64,000 nt of DNA from an uncultured bacterium. GTDB taxonomy: Bacteria > Muiribacteriota > Ozemobacteria > Ozemobacterales > Ozemobacteraceae. The notes beneath the pieces were generated by a model, which made no database searches, was not told the origin of the DNA, and worked only from the letters and a program-made list of their open reading frames with translations. The DNA lies in assembly GCA_937949615.1 (NCBI GenBank), contig CALEDQ010000016.1:62001-126000 (forward strand), read 5' to 3'. Below, in pieces: positions 40,914-50,109 of the stretch (positions within the stretch are counted from its first letter, which is position 1; each line of letters starts with the position of its first letter). The translations under genes and the position numbers were made by a program.

Positions 40914-43817
40914 ATGGAACTTGATAAAATTGAACTGTTTTCGTCACTCAGTCATGGGGAAATCACTCAGATCGCCGGCATTGCCCGCAGGGTACACCTT
41001 GCCCGCGGTGAAGCGGTCTTCAATGAGGGTGATTTCGAAAAGAACATCTATATAGTAGAGACCGGCCAGGTCGAGATATTCAAAAGAACACCTCTTAATG
41101 GCGAGCAGTCGATCGCCATCATGAAAAATGGTGACTACTTCGGCGAAATGGCCTTCTTTGAAAAGGCGGCGACCCGCTCGGCCTCAGCCAGAACGCTGCA
41201 GACCACCTCGCTGATCGTTATCGAAGGCCCTGATTTCGAAAGATTGATTCACAGCTATCCTTCCATCAGCCTCAAGCTGCTGGCGACCCTTTCACACCGT
41301 CTGCGCGAAACCAACCGCATGATCACCACCGGGCCAGGCACACAGACAGCCAATCAGCCCCAGGCTATGAAGAAAGAATGCCAGTTGCTCACCGTGGCTT
41401 CGGCAAAAGATGGCTACGGTAAGACTACCTTCGCCACTTCTCTTGCCCGCATGCTTGCTCTCGAACTCGGCAAAAAGGTTCTCTTTCTCGACCTCGATCT
41501 GTATTTCGGCGGCGGCACCCACCTGCTCGGCGTTCATTCGCCACGCTCGATCATCGATATCGTTAACAAATACCGTCAGGATGAATCCAAGTTCAACCTG
41601 CTGAGCGAAAGCATCAGGCTGGCTGACAATCTCTTCACGATTCCTGCGCCGCGCAGCTTTCTCGAAGCCGAACAGATTCACTCTTCAGACCTGATCAAGC
41701 TTCTTAAAGAGGCCAAAAAACATTTCGACTATGTAATCGCCGACACAGGCTCGATCTTCGACGAAAACCTCTATACCATTCTCGATACCTCCGATGTGGT
41801 TTTCTTCATGATCAATTTCTCGAATCTGTCGACGGTTACCGACAACGTCAGATTTTTCCATGGCATTTCGAAGCTCAGCTACCCGAGAGAACGTCTGATT
41901 CTGCTTGGCAACAATGTCAGCTCAGACTTTTCGACCGCTAAAACCAGCCGGGTATTCCCCTACCCCGTCATTGGCGGTCTGCCGAAAATTCCAGATTTCG
42001 AACCCCAGTTCGGGAAACCGGTCTACGATGTCGCTGCCAGCGGCCCATATTGCGAAGTAATGCGACTGCTGGTGCGCAATATTCTCAAAGAAACCAACCT
42101 CAAAAAGCCGCAGGCCCAGAAGGGTGGCATTTTCTCGATGATCTTCGGCGAGAAAGACCCCGATATGATGATCAACACCCAGCTGCTGCAGCTGCACCCA
42201 CTGCCCGGCAGCAGTTTTTCGCCGATCATCAGTTCGAAAGACGTTCGCTCTCAGGTTAAATACGTGCGCTATAACCTGCTGTTCGGCTATCTTGAAGAAG
42301 CCAAACGCAATCTTCTATCTTTCATGGAATACTCACAGACCTCAGCCCCTCTCTGTGAGCTCCTCGGCGAAATATACCTGCTCGAAGACAAAACGTCTGA
42401 AGCCCTTGAAGCTTTCCAGAGAGCGATTGCCATCGACCCGAAACAGCACGTCGCTCTCGGCTATCTCGCTCACCTTTCCGGTTCGAAAGAAAGCTTTGAA
42501 CAGGCTGTGACTGCCGTTAAAGAAAAAATTGCCGCCAACCCGAAGTTCCTCGACCTGCTCAACGATTACGGCAAAATTCTGATAAGCAACGAAATGTTCG
42601 AAGAGGCAGCCGCACAGCTCGACAAAGCCCTGAAAGAAAACCCGCGCTACCTCGAAGCCAAGCTCAATCTGGCCACCTGTCTCGCAAAAATCGGTCAACC
42701 GGAAAAAGCCATCAAGATGCTTCTGGGTGTCGATAATCGCAACCCGCGCCTGTTCTTCACTCTTGGCGACATCTTCTACAGCACTGGCCGCCTGTATCTT
42801 GCCTACAAGGCATTCACCAAGGCTGCCAATCTCTACCCGGCCTACCCGGGTCTGCGCCCGAAGCTTTTCGAACTTACCGGCTACATGCGCAAGCTTGAAA
42901 CGGTCATCGATCTGCACGAGCGCTTCGTTAACACCAATCCAAATTTCCCCGATCTGCACTCAAAACTCGCCAGCTTCTACAATCTCGCCGGCAAAACCGA
43001 ACTCGCTCTCCTGCACTTCAAAAAAGCCCTTGAACTCAATCCGAACTACCAGGATGCGAAAATCAAGCTCGATATCATCCAGAAAGATGAAATCAGCCGC
43101 CTCGCCAGAACCGACCTCGAAGAAGAAACCATCGAAAGCAGCACCGTAACCCGCGATATGCGTGCCAACATCAGATTTTCAGCTGGCGACCGCCGCTATG
43201 TCCTTCCGGAAGAAGCCGTTCTGCAAGTCAAAAATGTCAGAACTTCAAAAGTAATGCAGAAGGCGATCAATATCACACAGATCGAAGCGGGCGCTATCGA
43301 ACTCGACTGTTCGCCCCTCGGCCTGCTCGCCAATCAGGATATCCTTCTCTTCCAGATCTATGATATCAAGAGTTCGAACATCATCCGCTTCGCGCCGCAC
43401 TACCTTGAAAAAGACGAAATCATGGCCAATAACTGCCAGATCGATCTCGATCTTGAACTGAACCACAGCGACGAAGACCTCGACACCATGACCAAATATT
43501 TCCTCGTCCATCTTTCTTCAAAACAGATGGCTGATCTTGTCGGTAATGGCAGTTCCTACCGCGCCATTCTTCAGAACGCCAGCAACGGTCTCGAAGCGGT
43601 CGGGCATCTCAATCCCGAGAACGAAGAGCAGATCAATTTCGTGCTCAATGCTTCGCACAGAGCGGCTGAAGGCATTCCTGCCGTCAAGCCGGGCGACAAA
43701 CTGTCGATCAAAGTCCAGGACAGCAAAAACACCAGCGTTTTTGCCATGGAATTCGCCGTCGGCAAAAGCGACGTGCAGAACTTCTGCAAAACGATCATTC
43801 CTAAAGATGCAAACTAA
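40914..43817 (+). CDS. Fusion of cyclic-nucleotide-binding domain, ParA/CpaE-like ATPase and TPR repeats
   Basis: 967 residues. Residues about 6-125 are a cNMP-binding (CRP-like) domain: FNEGDFEKNIYIVETGQVEI, GDYFGEMAFFEKAATRSASA, with the Arg-Ser of a phosphate-binding cassette. Residues about 150-400 are a ParA/MinD/CpaE-like ATPase: SAKDGYGKTTFATSLARMLA (deviant Walker A), VLFLDLDLYFGGGTHLLGV, and DYVIADTGSIFDENLYTILD. Residues about 440-730 hold TPR repeats. Residues about 740-967 are beta-rich, unrecognised, and might be PilZ-like. No helix-turn-helix is present. I infer a signal-responsive positioning or scaffold protein, perhaps tied to the pili. Monocistronic, with clear promoter and terminator. 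Confidence 0.88.
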   Translation: MELDKIELFSSLSHGEITQIAGIARRVHLARGEAVFNEGDFEKNIYIVETGQVEIFKRTPLNGEQSIAIMKNGDYFGEMAFFEKAATRSASARTLQTTSLIVIEGPDFERLIHSYPSISLKLLATLSHRLRETNRMITTGPGTQTANQPQAMKKECQLLTVASAKDGYGKTTFATSLARMLALELGKKVLFLDLDLYFGGGTHLLGVHSPRSIIDIVNKYRQDESKFNLLSESIRLADNLFTIPAPRSFLEAEQIHSSDLIKLLKEAKKHFDYVIADTGSIFDENLYTILDTSDVVFFMINFSNLSTVTDNVRFFHGISKLSYPRERLILLGNNVSSDFSTAKTSRVFPYPVIGGLPKIPDFEPQFGKPVYDVAASGPYCEVMRLLVRNILKETNLKKPQAQKGGIFSMIFGEKDPDMMINTQLLQLHPLPGSSFSPIISSKDVRSQVKYVRYNLLFGYLEEAKRNLLSFMEYSQTSAPLCELLGEIYLLEDKTSEALEAFQRAIAIDPKQHVALGYLAHLSGSKESFEQAVTAVKEKIAANPKFLDLLNDYGKILISNEMFEEAAAQLDKALKENPRYLEAKLNLATCLAKIGQPEKAIKMLLGVDNRNPRLFFTLGDIFYSTGRLYLAYKAFTKAANLYPAYPGLRPKLFELTGYMRKLETVIDLHERFVNTNPNFPDLHSKLASFYNLAGKTELALLHFKKALELNPNYQDAKIKLDIIQKDEISRLARTDLEEETIESSTVTRDMRANIRFSAGDRRYVLPEEAVLQVKNVRTSKVMQKAINITQIEAGAIELDCSPLGLLANQDILLFQIYDIKSSNIIRFAPHYLEKDEIMANNCQIDLDLELNHSDEDLDTMTKYFLVHLSSKQMADLVGNGSSYRAILQNASNGLEAVGHLNPENEEQINFVLNASHRAAEGIPAVKPGDKLSIKVQDSKNTSVFAMEFAVGKSDVQNFCKTIIPKDAN

Positions 43818-43829
43818 CCCTTAAAGCGA

Positions 43830-43869
43830 GCGCCCGTTTCACTTCACCGTGAAACGGGCGCTTTTTTTT
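43830..43869 (+). terminator. Intrinsic terminator of the cNMP-ParA-TPR gene
   Basis: Exact 13-bp stem 43830-43842 with 43849-43861 (GCGCCCGTTTCAC and its complement), 6-nt loop, then eight T (43862-43869). It begins 13 bp after the stop and also separates the convergent glycosyltransferase gene. Confidence 0.95.
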
Positions 43870-43876
43870 ACCGGGC

Positions 43877-44860
43877 TTAATCGGGTTTTTGCCACCAGGT
43901 TGCCAGACCGGCAGCCATGCCGGCAAGCAGAGCTACCCCTCTGACCAGACAGAAAAGCGGCGTCAGTGCAGCCAGGCCGGCTCTTTCGGGCAGGGCCAGG
44001 CGTGCCAGCGGAATACAGGTGCCCAGCCAGACGACTTTCCAGAAAAAGCGCAGCTGTTTCGAAACCAGGGCGGCCGGAAACAGCAACAGCAGAGCCAGCT
44101 GTGCTTTGAGGGTCCAGGGGGTGTAGGTGTCGTTGCCGGCTTTCTGCAGATGCTGGCGGTAGATGCGCATGCGCCAGTAGCCGCGCCAGTATTTGAGGCT
44201 GGCGTAGGCCAGCCAGCCTTCGCGGTGCGTGTGGGCAACTTTTGCTTCGGGGGCGAAAAGAAAGCGGGCTCCCGCTTTTTTCATTCGAAAAGCGAGATCA
44301 ACGTCTTCGTTTTGCCGCAGTTCAGGATTGAAACCACCGGCGGTCAGAAAAGCCGATCTGCGGTAGGCGCCACTGTAAGTATCGATAAAGTCAATTTCAG
44401 CATGTGAAGCGAGCTTTTCATATCTTTCTTCGAATTCAAGCTGAGCCAGTCTGGCCCAGAGATCGTTCTGAAAAGTCTGGTAAACACCTTTTGCGCCGAC
44501 CACATCTGGGTCTGCCATCGGGCCAAGCATTTTTTCGAGCCAGTCAGGTGCGGGAACACAGTCTGCATCAGTAAAAAGAAGAATTTCACCGGCAGCAGCC
44601 TGCGCGCCGGCGTTGCGTGCCGCCCCGGGCCCGGAATTCGTCGGCAGCCTGAGCAGCTGCAGGTGAAGAGTTCCGGCATATTTTGCCGTTATAAACGACA
44701 GATCATCGGTCGAAGCGTCGTCGACGACGATGACTTCGAACTCGCGATCAGTTTTTTGCGCGCTCAGGGCGTCGAGGCAGGCGCAGATGACGGCTGCAGC
44801 ATTGAAGGCCGGTATGATTACCGAGGCTTCGATGGCTGGTTTCCTGATGCGGCTTAACAC
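43877..44860 (-). CDS. Family 2 glycosyltransferase, membrane-associated
   Basis: 327 residues. GT-A fold: ASVIIPAFNAAAVICACLDA (about 12-31), VIVVDDASTDDLSF (about 43-56), GPGAARNAGAQAAAGEILLF, then the DAD motif in FTDADCVPAPDWL and catalytic-region QNEDVDLAFRMKKAG. The C-terminal 80 residues are hydrophobic with about two membrane helices. It should transfer a sugar from a nucleotide donor to a surface glycan or lipid; the sugar cannot be read. Start is GTG at 44860, directly after the TGA of the ATP-grasp gene, so the two are translationally coupled. Confidence 0.88.
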   Translation of the reverse strand: MLSRIRKPAIEASVIIPAFNAAAVICACLDALSAQKTDREFEVIVVDDASTDDLSFITAKYAGTLHLQLLRLPTNSGPGAARNAGAQAAAGEILLFTDADCVPAPDWLEKMLGPMADPDVVGAKGVYQTFQNDLWARLAQLEFEERYEKLASHAEIDFIDTYSGAYRRSAFLTAGGFNPELRQNEDVDLAFRMKKAGARFLFAPEAKVAHTHREGWLAYASLKYWRGYWRMRIYRQHLQKAGNDTYTPWTLKAQLALLLLFPAALVSKQLRFFWKVVWLGTCIPLARLALPERAGLAALTPLFCLVRGVALLAGMAAGLATWWQKPD

Positions 44861-46024
44861 TCAGATCGTCGCCTGAATGAAATGGATCATGTCGAAAATG
44901 TCGCTGACCTCGGGTGAACGCACGAGAAATGCTTCATTGCCCATAACTTCAGAGAAAACCAGCGGCACCGGGGTATGGGCGGCGATTTTCGGGCCAAAGT
45001 TGGCGAAAATCTCTTCGACGCTGTGGCGGTAGTTCTTGCCGGCTTTGCGGGCAATATGGGCAGCGTTGTATTTGCGCTCTATTTTTGCATGAAAGCGGTT
45101 GTCGGCAATGATGTTCGCCCATTCCTGGTAGACGTTGACGTCGGCCGAATAATTCATCAGGTCGACGGTGTAGCCTCCGGGGGGGCGGCAGTTCATTTCG
45201 AGAACGAAAAGCTTGCCGTCGGTGCGGCGGCGCAAAAATTCAAGATGGAAAAACTTGGCGCGGATATCGAAGTCTTTAACGATTTTTCGGCCAATTTCGA
45301 CCGCGTCTTCGGGGATATCGCGCACGACATAAAAGCTGAGATCCTGGTTGTAGGCGACGAGATCGTAGGCGCCGTTGATCGAGCGCAGCGATGAGTAAAA
45401 GACGATTTCGCCTTCCTGGTCGGCGATGCCGTCGAAAGTCATCAGCTCGCCGTCGATAAAGGGTTCGACAAAATAGTCGCCGGCGGGTTTGCGGCTCCAG
45501 AACATTGCCAGATCGTCGTCGTTGTCGATTTTAAAGGCGGCCATGGCGCCAACTCCGACATCTGGTTTGGCAAAAACCGGGTAGCCATGCTTTTTGATGA
45601 AAGCTTTAAGACCTTTTTCGCTTTCGATCAGTTCACCGTCGACAACCGGGGCTTTGCAGGTCTTGAAAATCTTTTTCATTTCTGATTTGCGCTTAATTTT
45701 CAGCGTCTGGGCAACGTCGGGGCCAATGATGTTGAAATCTTCGCGAAGTCTGGCTTCGTGCATCATCCAGTGTTCATTGTGCGATTCGACGCGGGTTACC
45801 CGGCCATGTCTGAAAATCAGAAAGGCTGCAGCTCTGTATACCTGCTCGTAATCTTCAAGGTTGTCGACGCGATAATAGTCGGCGAGCGAATTTTTCAGCT
45901 GCTCTTCGAGATTATCGGGGTGCTCTTCGGCGATACCCAGGACCTTGATGCCGCGATTGGCAAGACCAACCACGAAATTGACGAAGTTCGGCGGAAAGTG
46001 CGGCGACAGATATATCAGATTCAT
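44861..46024 (-). CDS. ATP-grasp family protein
   Basis: 387 residues from ATG 46024, with AGGAAA as ribosome site; a longer upstream reading lacks one and has an odd sequence. N-terminal Rossmann-like part: MNLIYLSPHFPPNFVNFVVG, then VLGIAEEHPDNL. ATP-grasp core: KAFIKKHGYPVFAKPDVGVG (about 130-149), YFVEPFIDGELMTFDGIADQ, and LFVLEMNCRPPGGYTVDLMN, with the Glu-Met-Asn metal site. ATP-grasp enzymes join a carboxylate to an amine or other nucleophile via an acyl phosphate. The substrate is unknown; coupling to a glycosyltransferase suggests surface polymer or small-molecule modification. Confidence 0.85.
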   Translation of the reverse strand: MNLIYLSPHFPPNFVNFVVGLANRGIKVLGIAEEHPDNLEEQLKNSLADYYRVDNLEDYEQVYRAAAFLIFRHGRVTRVESHNEHWMMHEARLREDFNIIGPDVAQTLKIKRKSEMKKIFKTCKAPVVDGELIESEKGLKAFIKKHGYPVFAKPDVGVGAMAAFKIDNDDDLAMFWSRKPAGDYFVEPFIDGELMTFDGIADQEGEIVFYSSLRSINGAYDLVAYNQDLSFYVVRDIPEDAVEIGRKIVKDFDIRAKFFHLEFLRRRTDGKLFVLEMNCRPPGGYTVDLMNYSADVNVYQEWANIIADNRFHAKIERKYNAAHIARKAGKNYRHSVEEIFANFGPKIAAHTPVPLVFSEVMGNEAFLVRSPEVSDIFDMIHFIQATI

Positions 46025-46102
46025 GCGTGTTTCCTGTTCTTTATTTGGTGCAACCTGTCTGAAAAGGCAGGTGCGTTTCAATTCTAATAAAAAGCCACTG
46101 AT

Positions 46103-46132
46103 TTGACAACCCTGCAAATTCTGCTATATAAG
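46103..46132 (+). promoter_or_regulatory. Promoter overlapping the 5' edge of a possible leaderless gene
   Basis: -35 TTGACA (46103-46108, consensus) and -10 TATATA (46125-46130, 16 bp) or TATAAG (46127-46132, 18 bp). Expected start of transcription is near 46137-46139, at or next to the ATG at 46139, so the mRNA would have almost no leader. Part of the region lies opposite the leftward ATP-grasp promoter. Confidence 0.6.
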
Positions 46133-46138
46133 AGCTTG

Positions 46139-46642
46139 ATGCAGATAGATCACTCAAAATTTCTTAGGCTGATGACTTCTATCGCTCTGGTAATGCTTCT
46201 TTTGTTCAGTCGGCAGGCCAGTGCTGAATCTGTTTTCAGTCAGCTGAAAACTCTTGAACAGGCGGTCAATATTACCCTGCAGCGCCTTGAATCAGAAATT
46301 CAACTGGAGCCTGCTTCTACTGCGGTTGACATCGATTTTTTGCAGCGTGCCGGTCAGCAGCTGCAGATGACTCTCGTCGGTCTGGGGCGCGAATCGCTGC
46401 TGCAGGAAGATTATTACAATCTCTGCCTGTATCTGCTCGCGAGAAAAACCTGTAATTACAGTGCTGCCATCGAGCCACTTGAATATGAGATCGGCATGGC
46501 TGAAATACCACAGCTGCGACACTGGTTGCAGCAGAGACTGTTACTGATTCGCGAACTGGCCGTTGGTAAAAAGCAGGAAACACGCGATTTTTCGATTGCC
46601 GGCGAATTTGCCGACCTGCGCCGTTTACTGCGCAGAAGGTAG
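46139..46642 (+). CDS. Small secreted protein of unknown function
   Basis: 167 residues from ATG 46139. Signal peptide of about 27 residues (MQIDHSKFLRLMTSIALVML ... ASA). The mature part is helical, with two Cys (LYLLARKTCNY region) and a basic end (RRLLRRR). Unknown family. I reject the start 36 bp upstream, a TTG that is the -35 of the promoter. An alternative start is ATG 46172, with a weak AGG-type site. Single gene, 106 bp before the DUF4126-PlsC gene. Confidence 0.65.
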   Translation: MQIDHSKFLRLMTSIALVMLLLFSRQASAESVFSQLKTLEQAVNITLQRLESEIQLEPASTAVDIDFLQRAGQQLQMTLVGLGRESLLQEDYYNLCLYLLARKTCNYSAAIEPLEYEIGMAEIPQLRHWLQQRLLLIRELAVGKKQETRDFSIAGEFADLRRLLRRR

Positions 46643-46748
46643 TTTTCGGCGCGTTTTATCTGAAAAATCTGTCTGGTTGTTTGAAACCTTGGCAAATATG
46701 TAATATACTGCCATCTCAGAATAGACTGACAAGGAAAAGAGAAAAGCC

Positions 46749-48017
46749 ATGGAATACCTGTTTCCTGTATTCACCGGTTTGAGCCTTTCGGCAATGACCG
46801 GATTCAGAGCTTTTATGCCCCCTCTGATACTCGGGCTTCTTTATCGCTTTTTTCCCGATATGGTTGAAATTAACAAAAGTTTTACCTTTCTCGCCAGCGA
46901 CCCGGTGTTACTTGCCCTTGGCGTTGCCGCAGCCGCTGAATTTCTCGCCGACAAGTTTCCGGTGATCGACAATATTCTTGACTGGCTGGCGCTGCCGGCA
47001 AAAATCGCTTTTTCGGCAATTCTTACCTTTGCTTTGATTCCAGGCGGCAGTCACTGGTTCTACCTTCTGGTCGCCATGGTTTTCGCACAGACCGCCACGT
47101 TGTCGGTGCATGCCGGCAAAACGGGGCTGCGGGCAGCATCTACCGTCAGCACCGGCGGCATTGCCAATCCGCTGATCGGTGCGCTTGAAGATCTAATCAC
47201 CTTCATCGGAACCATAATGGCGATCGTTCTGCCATGGCTCGCCATGATTCTGCTGGCTTACCTCGTTTTTCGCTGCATTCGTTATATCACCGGCTCCAGT
47301 GGTGGCAATGATGGGAAAATCGCCGAAACCCAGCCGTCTTTTATCTGGTTTGATATTTCTCAGGCTCTCAGCCGCTGGTTTTTCAGAATTTACAACGGCA
47401 TGAAAATTTATAATTATGAATTGGTACCGGTTAAAGAGCAGTTCGTCACCGTCGCCAATCACGCCTCGATCTGGGATGGCTTCATCATGGCCAGCGCCGT
47501 CAGGGTACCTTTGTTCATCATGGTTAAAAAAGAAGCATTCGATAACCCCTTCAAAGGGTTTTATCTGCGCAAGGTTCTCTGCTTTCCGGTCGACCGCTCC
47601 AAAGTCGATGCCCATGCCATAAAAACTGCCATGAAACTGGTCAATGACGGGCAACGGCTTGGCCTGTTTCCCGAAGGCACCCGTAACCGTGAGGGAAAGG
47701 TCGGTAAATTCAAGGCTGGCGCCATCAAGTTCGCTCTGAAAAAGAAGCTGCCGATTTTGCCTGCCTACATTTCGAACTCACACCTGCTGACGCCGCCCGG
47801 TACTTTTTTCCCGCGGCCGGCAAAAATGTCGGTGCATATTCTTGAGCCAATTGACACCAAAGCCGAACTTGAAGCCGGCAAAGACGAAGAACAGATTCTC
47901 GAAATGCTCTACCAGAGAATCTGCGACAAGGGCAGCGAAGTCATGGGCTATGACGTGCGCGATTATGCCAGTCTGAAAGCTGACGCCGAGCCGGCCAACG
48001 ATGAACCGGGCAGTTGA
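46749..48017 (+). CDS. DUF4126 domain fused to PlsC-type acyltransferase
   Basis: 422 residues. Residues about 1-185 are a polytopic DUF4126 domain (about 5 helices, with TGFRAFMPPLILGLL and SVHAGKTGLRAAST). Residues about 210-400 are a PlsC/1-acyl-glycerol-3-phosphate acyltransferase domain: VTVANHASIWDGFI (catalytic NHxxxxD, about 235-248), FPEGTRNREGKVGKFKAGAI (about 303-322) and LPILPAYISNS. The acyltransferase should esterify lysophosphatidate or a related lysolipid at the inner membrane. DUF4126 is normally a separate protein of unknown function; fused here, it may bring substrate or flip lipid. Confidence 0.88.
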   Translation: MEYLFPVFTGLSLSAMTGFRAFMPPLILGLLYRFFPDMVEINKSFTFLASDPVLLALGVAAAAEFLADKFPVIDNILDWLALPAKIAFSAILTFALIPGGSHWFYLLVAMVFAQTATLSVHAGKTGLRAASTVSTGGIANPLIGALEDLITFIGTIMAIVLPWLAMILLAYLVFRCIRYITGSSGGNDGKIAETQPSFIWFDISQALSRWFFRIYNGMKIYNYELVPVKEQFVTVANHASIWDGFIMASAVRVPLFIMVKKEAFDNPFKGFYLRKVLCFPVDRSKVDAHAIKTAMKLVNDGQRLGLFPEGTRNREGKVGKFKAGAIKFALKKKLPILPAYISNSHLLTPPGTFFPRPAKMSVHILEPIDTKAELEAGKDEEQILEMLYQRICDKGSEVMGYDVRDYASLKADAEPANDEPGS

Positions 48018-49017
48018 TTTTGTTGCGACCAGGGGCTACCCCTGCTGGCTCCGCGTCGACTACGACACACTGCTGAGCAATATTGCCACCCTTCTGGCAA
48101 AAGCACCTTTACTTGACATCAGCCTGCCTTTTCTACAGAAAATCTGGCCGCATCTTGAAGACGATCTGATCAGAAACGGCCTTGCCGGCGTTCTGAGTTC
48201 TTCGCCGACTTTTCTTCTGAGTGTTTCGCCATCGCTGCAGCGCATTCTGCGCCCCGGCTACCGACCGGCCGAGACCGGCTATGCGCGCGAAGGTCTGCTG
48301 CCGGTGCTGGGTTCGTTCGCCGACTGTCTCAATCTGTCGAATATGGCTCAGATACATGACCGGCGCCTGCCTTTTCTATTGCGGGCCCGGGCCCGTTCAG
48401 GCGAATTCGGTGCCGGCGACTGGGGTCTCGACACTATCTGCGAGCAGTTGACCAATATTCCGATGATCGATATCGCCGGTTTTTTTCTGCTGCGCCAGCC
48501 TGAAAGCAGCGAAGTTTTTACTTTACGCCGGCATCTGCGTCGACTCGAATCGCCGCACAGCAGCCTGGTGGTTCCGCTGTCGTTGATCAGCAGCGATTAT
48601 GCTGAATATCAGCCATTTATCAGCAGTGAAGTGCTTGGCCTCGAATCTGGCAGCAATGCATGCTTTCCGTTAGAAACAGGCTTCTGGGCTTTCCCGGTGC
48701 GTTCAGGCCATGATTATCAGCTTTATCAGGTCGATCTCGGGGCCATGCATGGTCTGCCGGCCCGCGAGTTTCCGGCATCTATCGGTGGCTGTCCGGCCAG
48801 GCAGGTAAATCTGCAACCGGGTTTCAGTGAATTTATTGTCGATGCGCATCTCCCAGGGCCGTTTCCGGTTGCCGGCTATCTGACCGGTGGTCCGGCGCAC
48901 GCGCCGATCGATCTGCGGGCCTGGCAGCCTGCTGAACTTCTCAATCTGATCGGGCACATGCAGCATTGCCCGGTTTATCTGCAGACAGGCAACCGTTTGC
49001 TCGAGATGCTTCCCTGA
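48001..49017 (+). CDS. Unknown protein coupled to the acyltransferase gene
   Basis: 338 residues, no signal peptide, no membrane helix seen. Mixed helix then strand; phrases SHSSLVVPLSLISSDYAEYQ and ETGFWAFPVRSGHDYQLYQV in the second half look like a beta-rich fold. I do not recognise a family. The ATG lies 17 bp inside the end of the acyltransferase gene, so expression is coupled. It ends 16 bp before a convergent gene. Confidence 0.65.
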   Translation: MNRAVDFVATRGYPCWLRVDYDTLLSNIATLLAKAPLLDISLPFLQKIWPHLEDDLIRNGLAGVLSSSPTFLLSVSPSLQRILRPGYRPAETGYAREGLLPVLGSFADCLNLSNMAQIHDRRLPFLLRARARSGEFGAGDWGLDTICEQLTNIPMIDIAGFFLLRQPESSEVFTLRRHLRRLESPHSSLVVPLSLISSDYAEYQPFISSEVLGLESGSNACFPLETGFWAFPVRSGHDYQLYQVDLGAMHGLPAREFPASIGGCPARQVNLQPGFSEFIVDAHLPGPFPVAGYLTGGPAHAPIDLRAWQPAELLNLIGHMQHCPVYLQTGNRLLEMLP

Positions 49018-49032
49018 GCTGGCTGTGCGGTT

Positions 49033-50100
49033 TTACTTGAGGCTGACCGGGGCGCCGACGATTTCAACGCCCTGCGGTGACAGTCTGGCCGTTATGAGAC
49101 GGGCGCCGCTGCGGTCAAAAAGCAGGCGGTAAGGAGTCAGCAGCGGCAGGCGAAAATCAAGATTCGGCATGAAGCGCTGAACCGTCATTTTGCTGTCTTT
49201 GATCAGAAGCAGGCGGGCGTAATCGGGGTGATCCTCGTCGCCATGTCCTTCGTAGACGACAACCGCCAGATGCCCGGCAAAAGTGCCGGCCAGCCATGCA
49301 TCGAGAATGATATTGGCCGGCTCACAGGTATAATCGGCAATCGTAACGGGGGTGCGGGTAATGTCGCTGAGTCGCTGTATCTGAATGGTTTTGTCGCTCT
49401 TGTCGAGTCTGACCAGCGAGTTGCCGTAAAAGCATGGTTCGACATTGCCTGCCGTTTCCCAGGCCAGGTTGCCCTGCTGGTTGAAAACAAAGGTGCGGTT
49501 GCGGCCAGAATCGAACAGAACCAGATTCATGCCCAGCCGGTCAGATTCAACAAAGTCGATGTGTCTGAAAAGAATGCGGTCGCCATCGAAACCGAGCCTT
49601 TTGTCGAGGCGGTTGCCGGCGAATATCAGCAACTCATTGCGCGAATTGTCGGCAACTGCCAGCCGGCTGTCACGCAGCATTGCAAAATCATCGAACTGCA
49701 GAGTGGCCCTCTGGTGGTCGGTTGCCACCATTTTCTGTTTTTTTGTGCGTCCGTCGTAAGAAAAAATTGTGCGGCCCGACCGGTCGAGCAGCAGAATCTT
49801 TTCCTGATCGACCTTGAGCGAATAACCGCGAAAGGCCTCTTCAAAACGGGCCGCTGCCTGACCAATGCCTTCCGGCCAGGGCGCGAAGGGAAAAACACAG
49901 ATTGTTGAAAACTGCAGCAGATCAGGCTGAGCCGGCAACATTGCCGCGACTTTTTTCTGAAATTCTTCATGATCCAGATCGTCGGTTGGCGGATTGTTCG
50001 GGTCCAGCTGGGCTGCAGCCGGCTGACAGATAAGCGCCAGGCCGACCAGACACAAAGCGATTATTCCACGGAGTCGAAAGCGAAAATTCTTATCAGTCAT
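49033..50100 (-). CDS. Secreted protein, beta-propeller-like
   Basis: 355 residues. Signal peptide with Ala-rich end (LICQPAAAQ, about 23-31). The mature part shows recurring short beta segments of about 45 residues (ILLLDRSGRTIFSYDG; RLAVADNSRNELLIFAGNR; LVLFDSGRNRTFVFNQQGN) similar to NHL/YVTN-type propeller blades. No enzymatic motif is visible. Last gene of the six-gene unit beginning with cdd. Confidence 0.65.
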   Translation of the reverse strand: MTDKNFRFRLRGIIALCLVGLALICQPAAAQLDPNNPPTDDLDHEEFQKKVAAMLPAQPDLLQFSTICVFPFAPWPEGIGQAAARFEEAFRGYSLKVDQEKILLLDRSGRTIFSYDGRTKKQKMVATDHQRATLQFDDFAMLRDSRLAVADNSRNELLIFAGNRLDKRLGFDGDRILFRHIDFVESDRLGMNLVLFDSGRNRTFVFNQQGNLAWETAGNVEPCFYGNSLVRLDKSDKTIQIQRLSDITRTPVTIADYTCEPANIILDAWLAGTFAGHLAVVVYEGHGDEDHPDYARLLLIKDSKMTVQRFMPNLDFRLPLLTPYRLLFDRSGARLITARLSPQGVEIVGAPVSLK

Positions 50101-50109
50101 GACTTATCC

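Noticed and set aside
43889..44407. Long plus-strand frame opposite the glycosyltransferase
   Set aside because: Typical antisense shadow of a codon-biased gene; the minus-strand frame carries all GT2 motifs.
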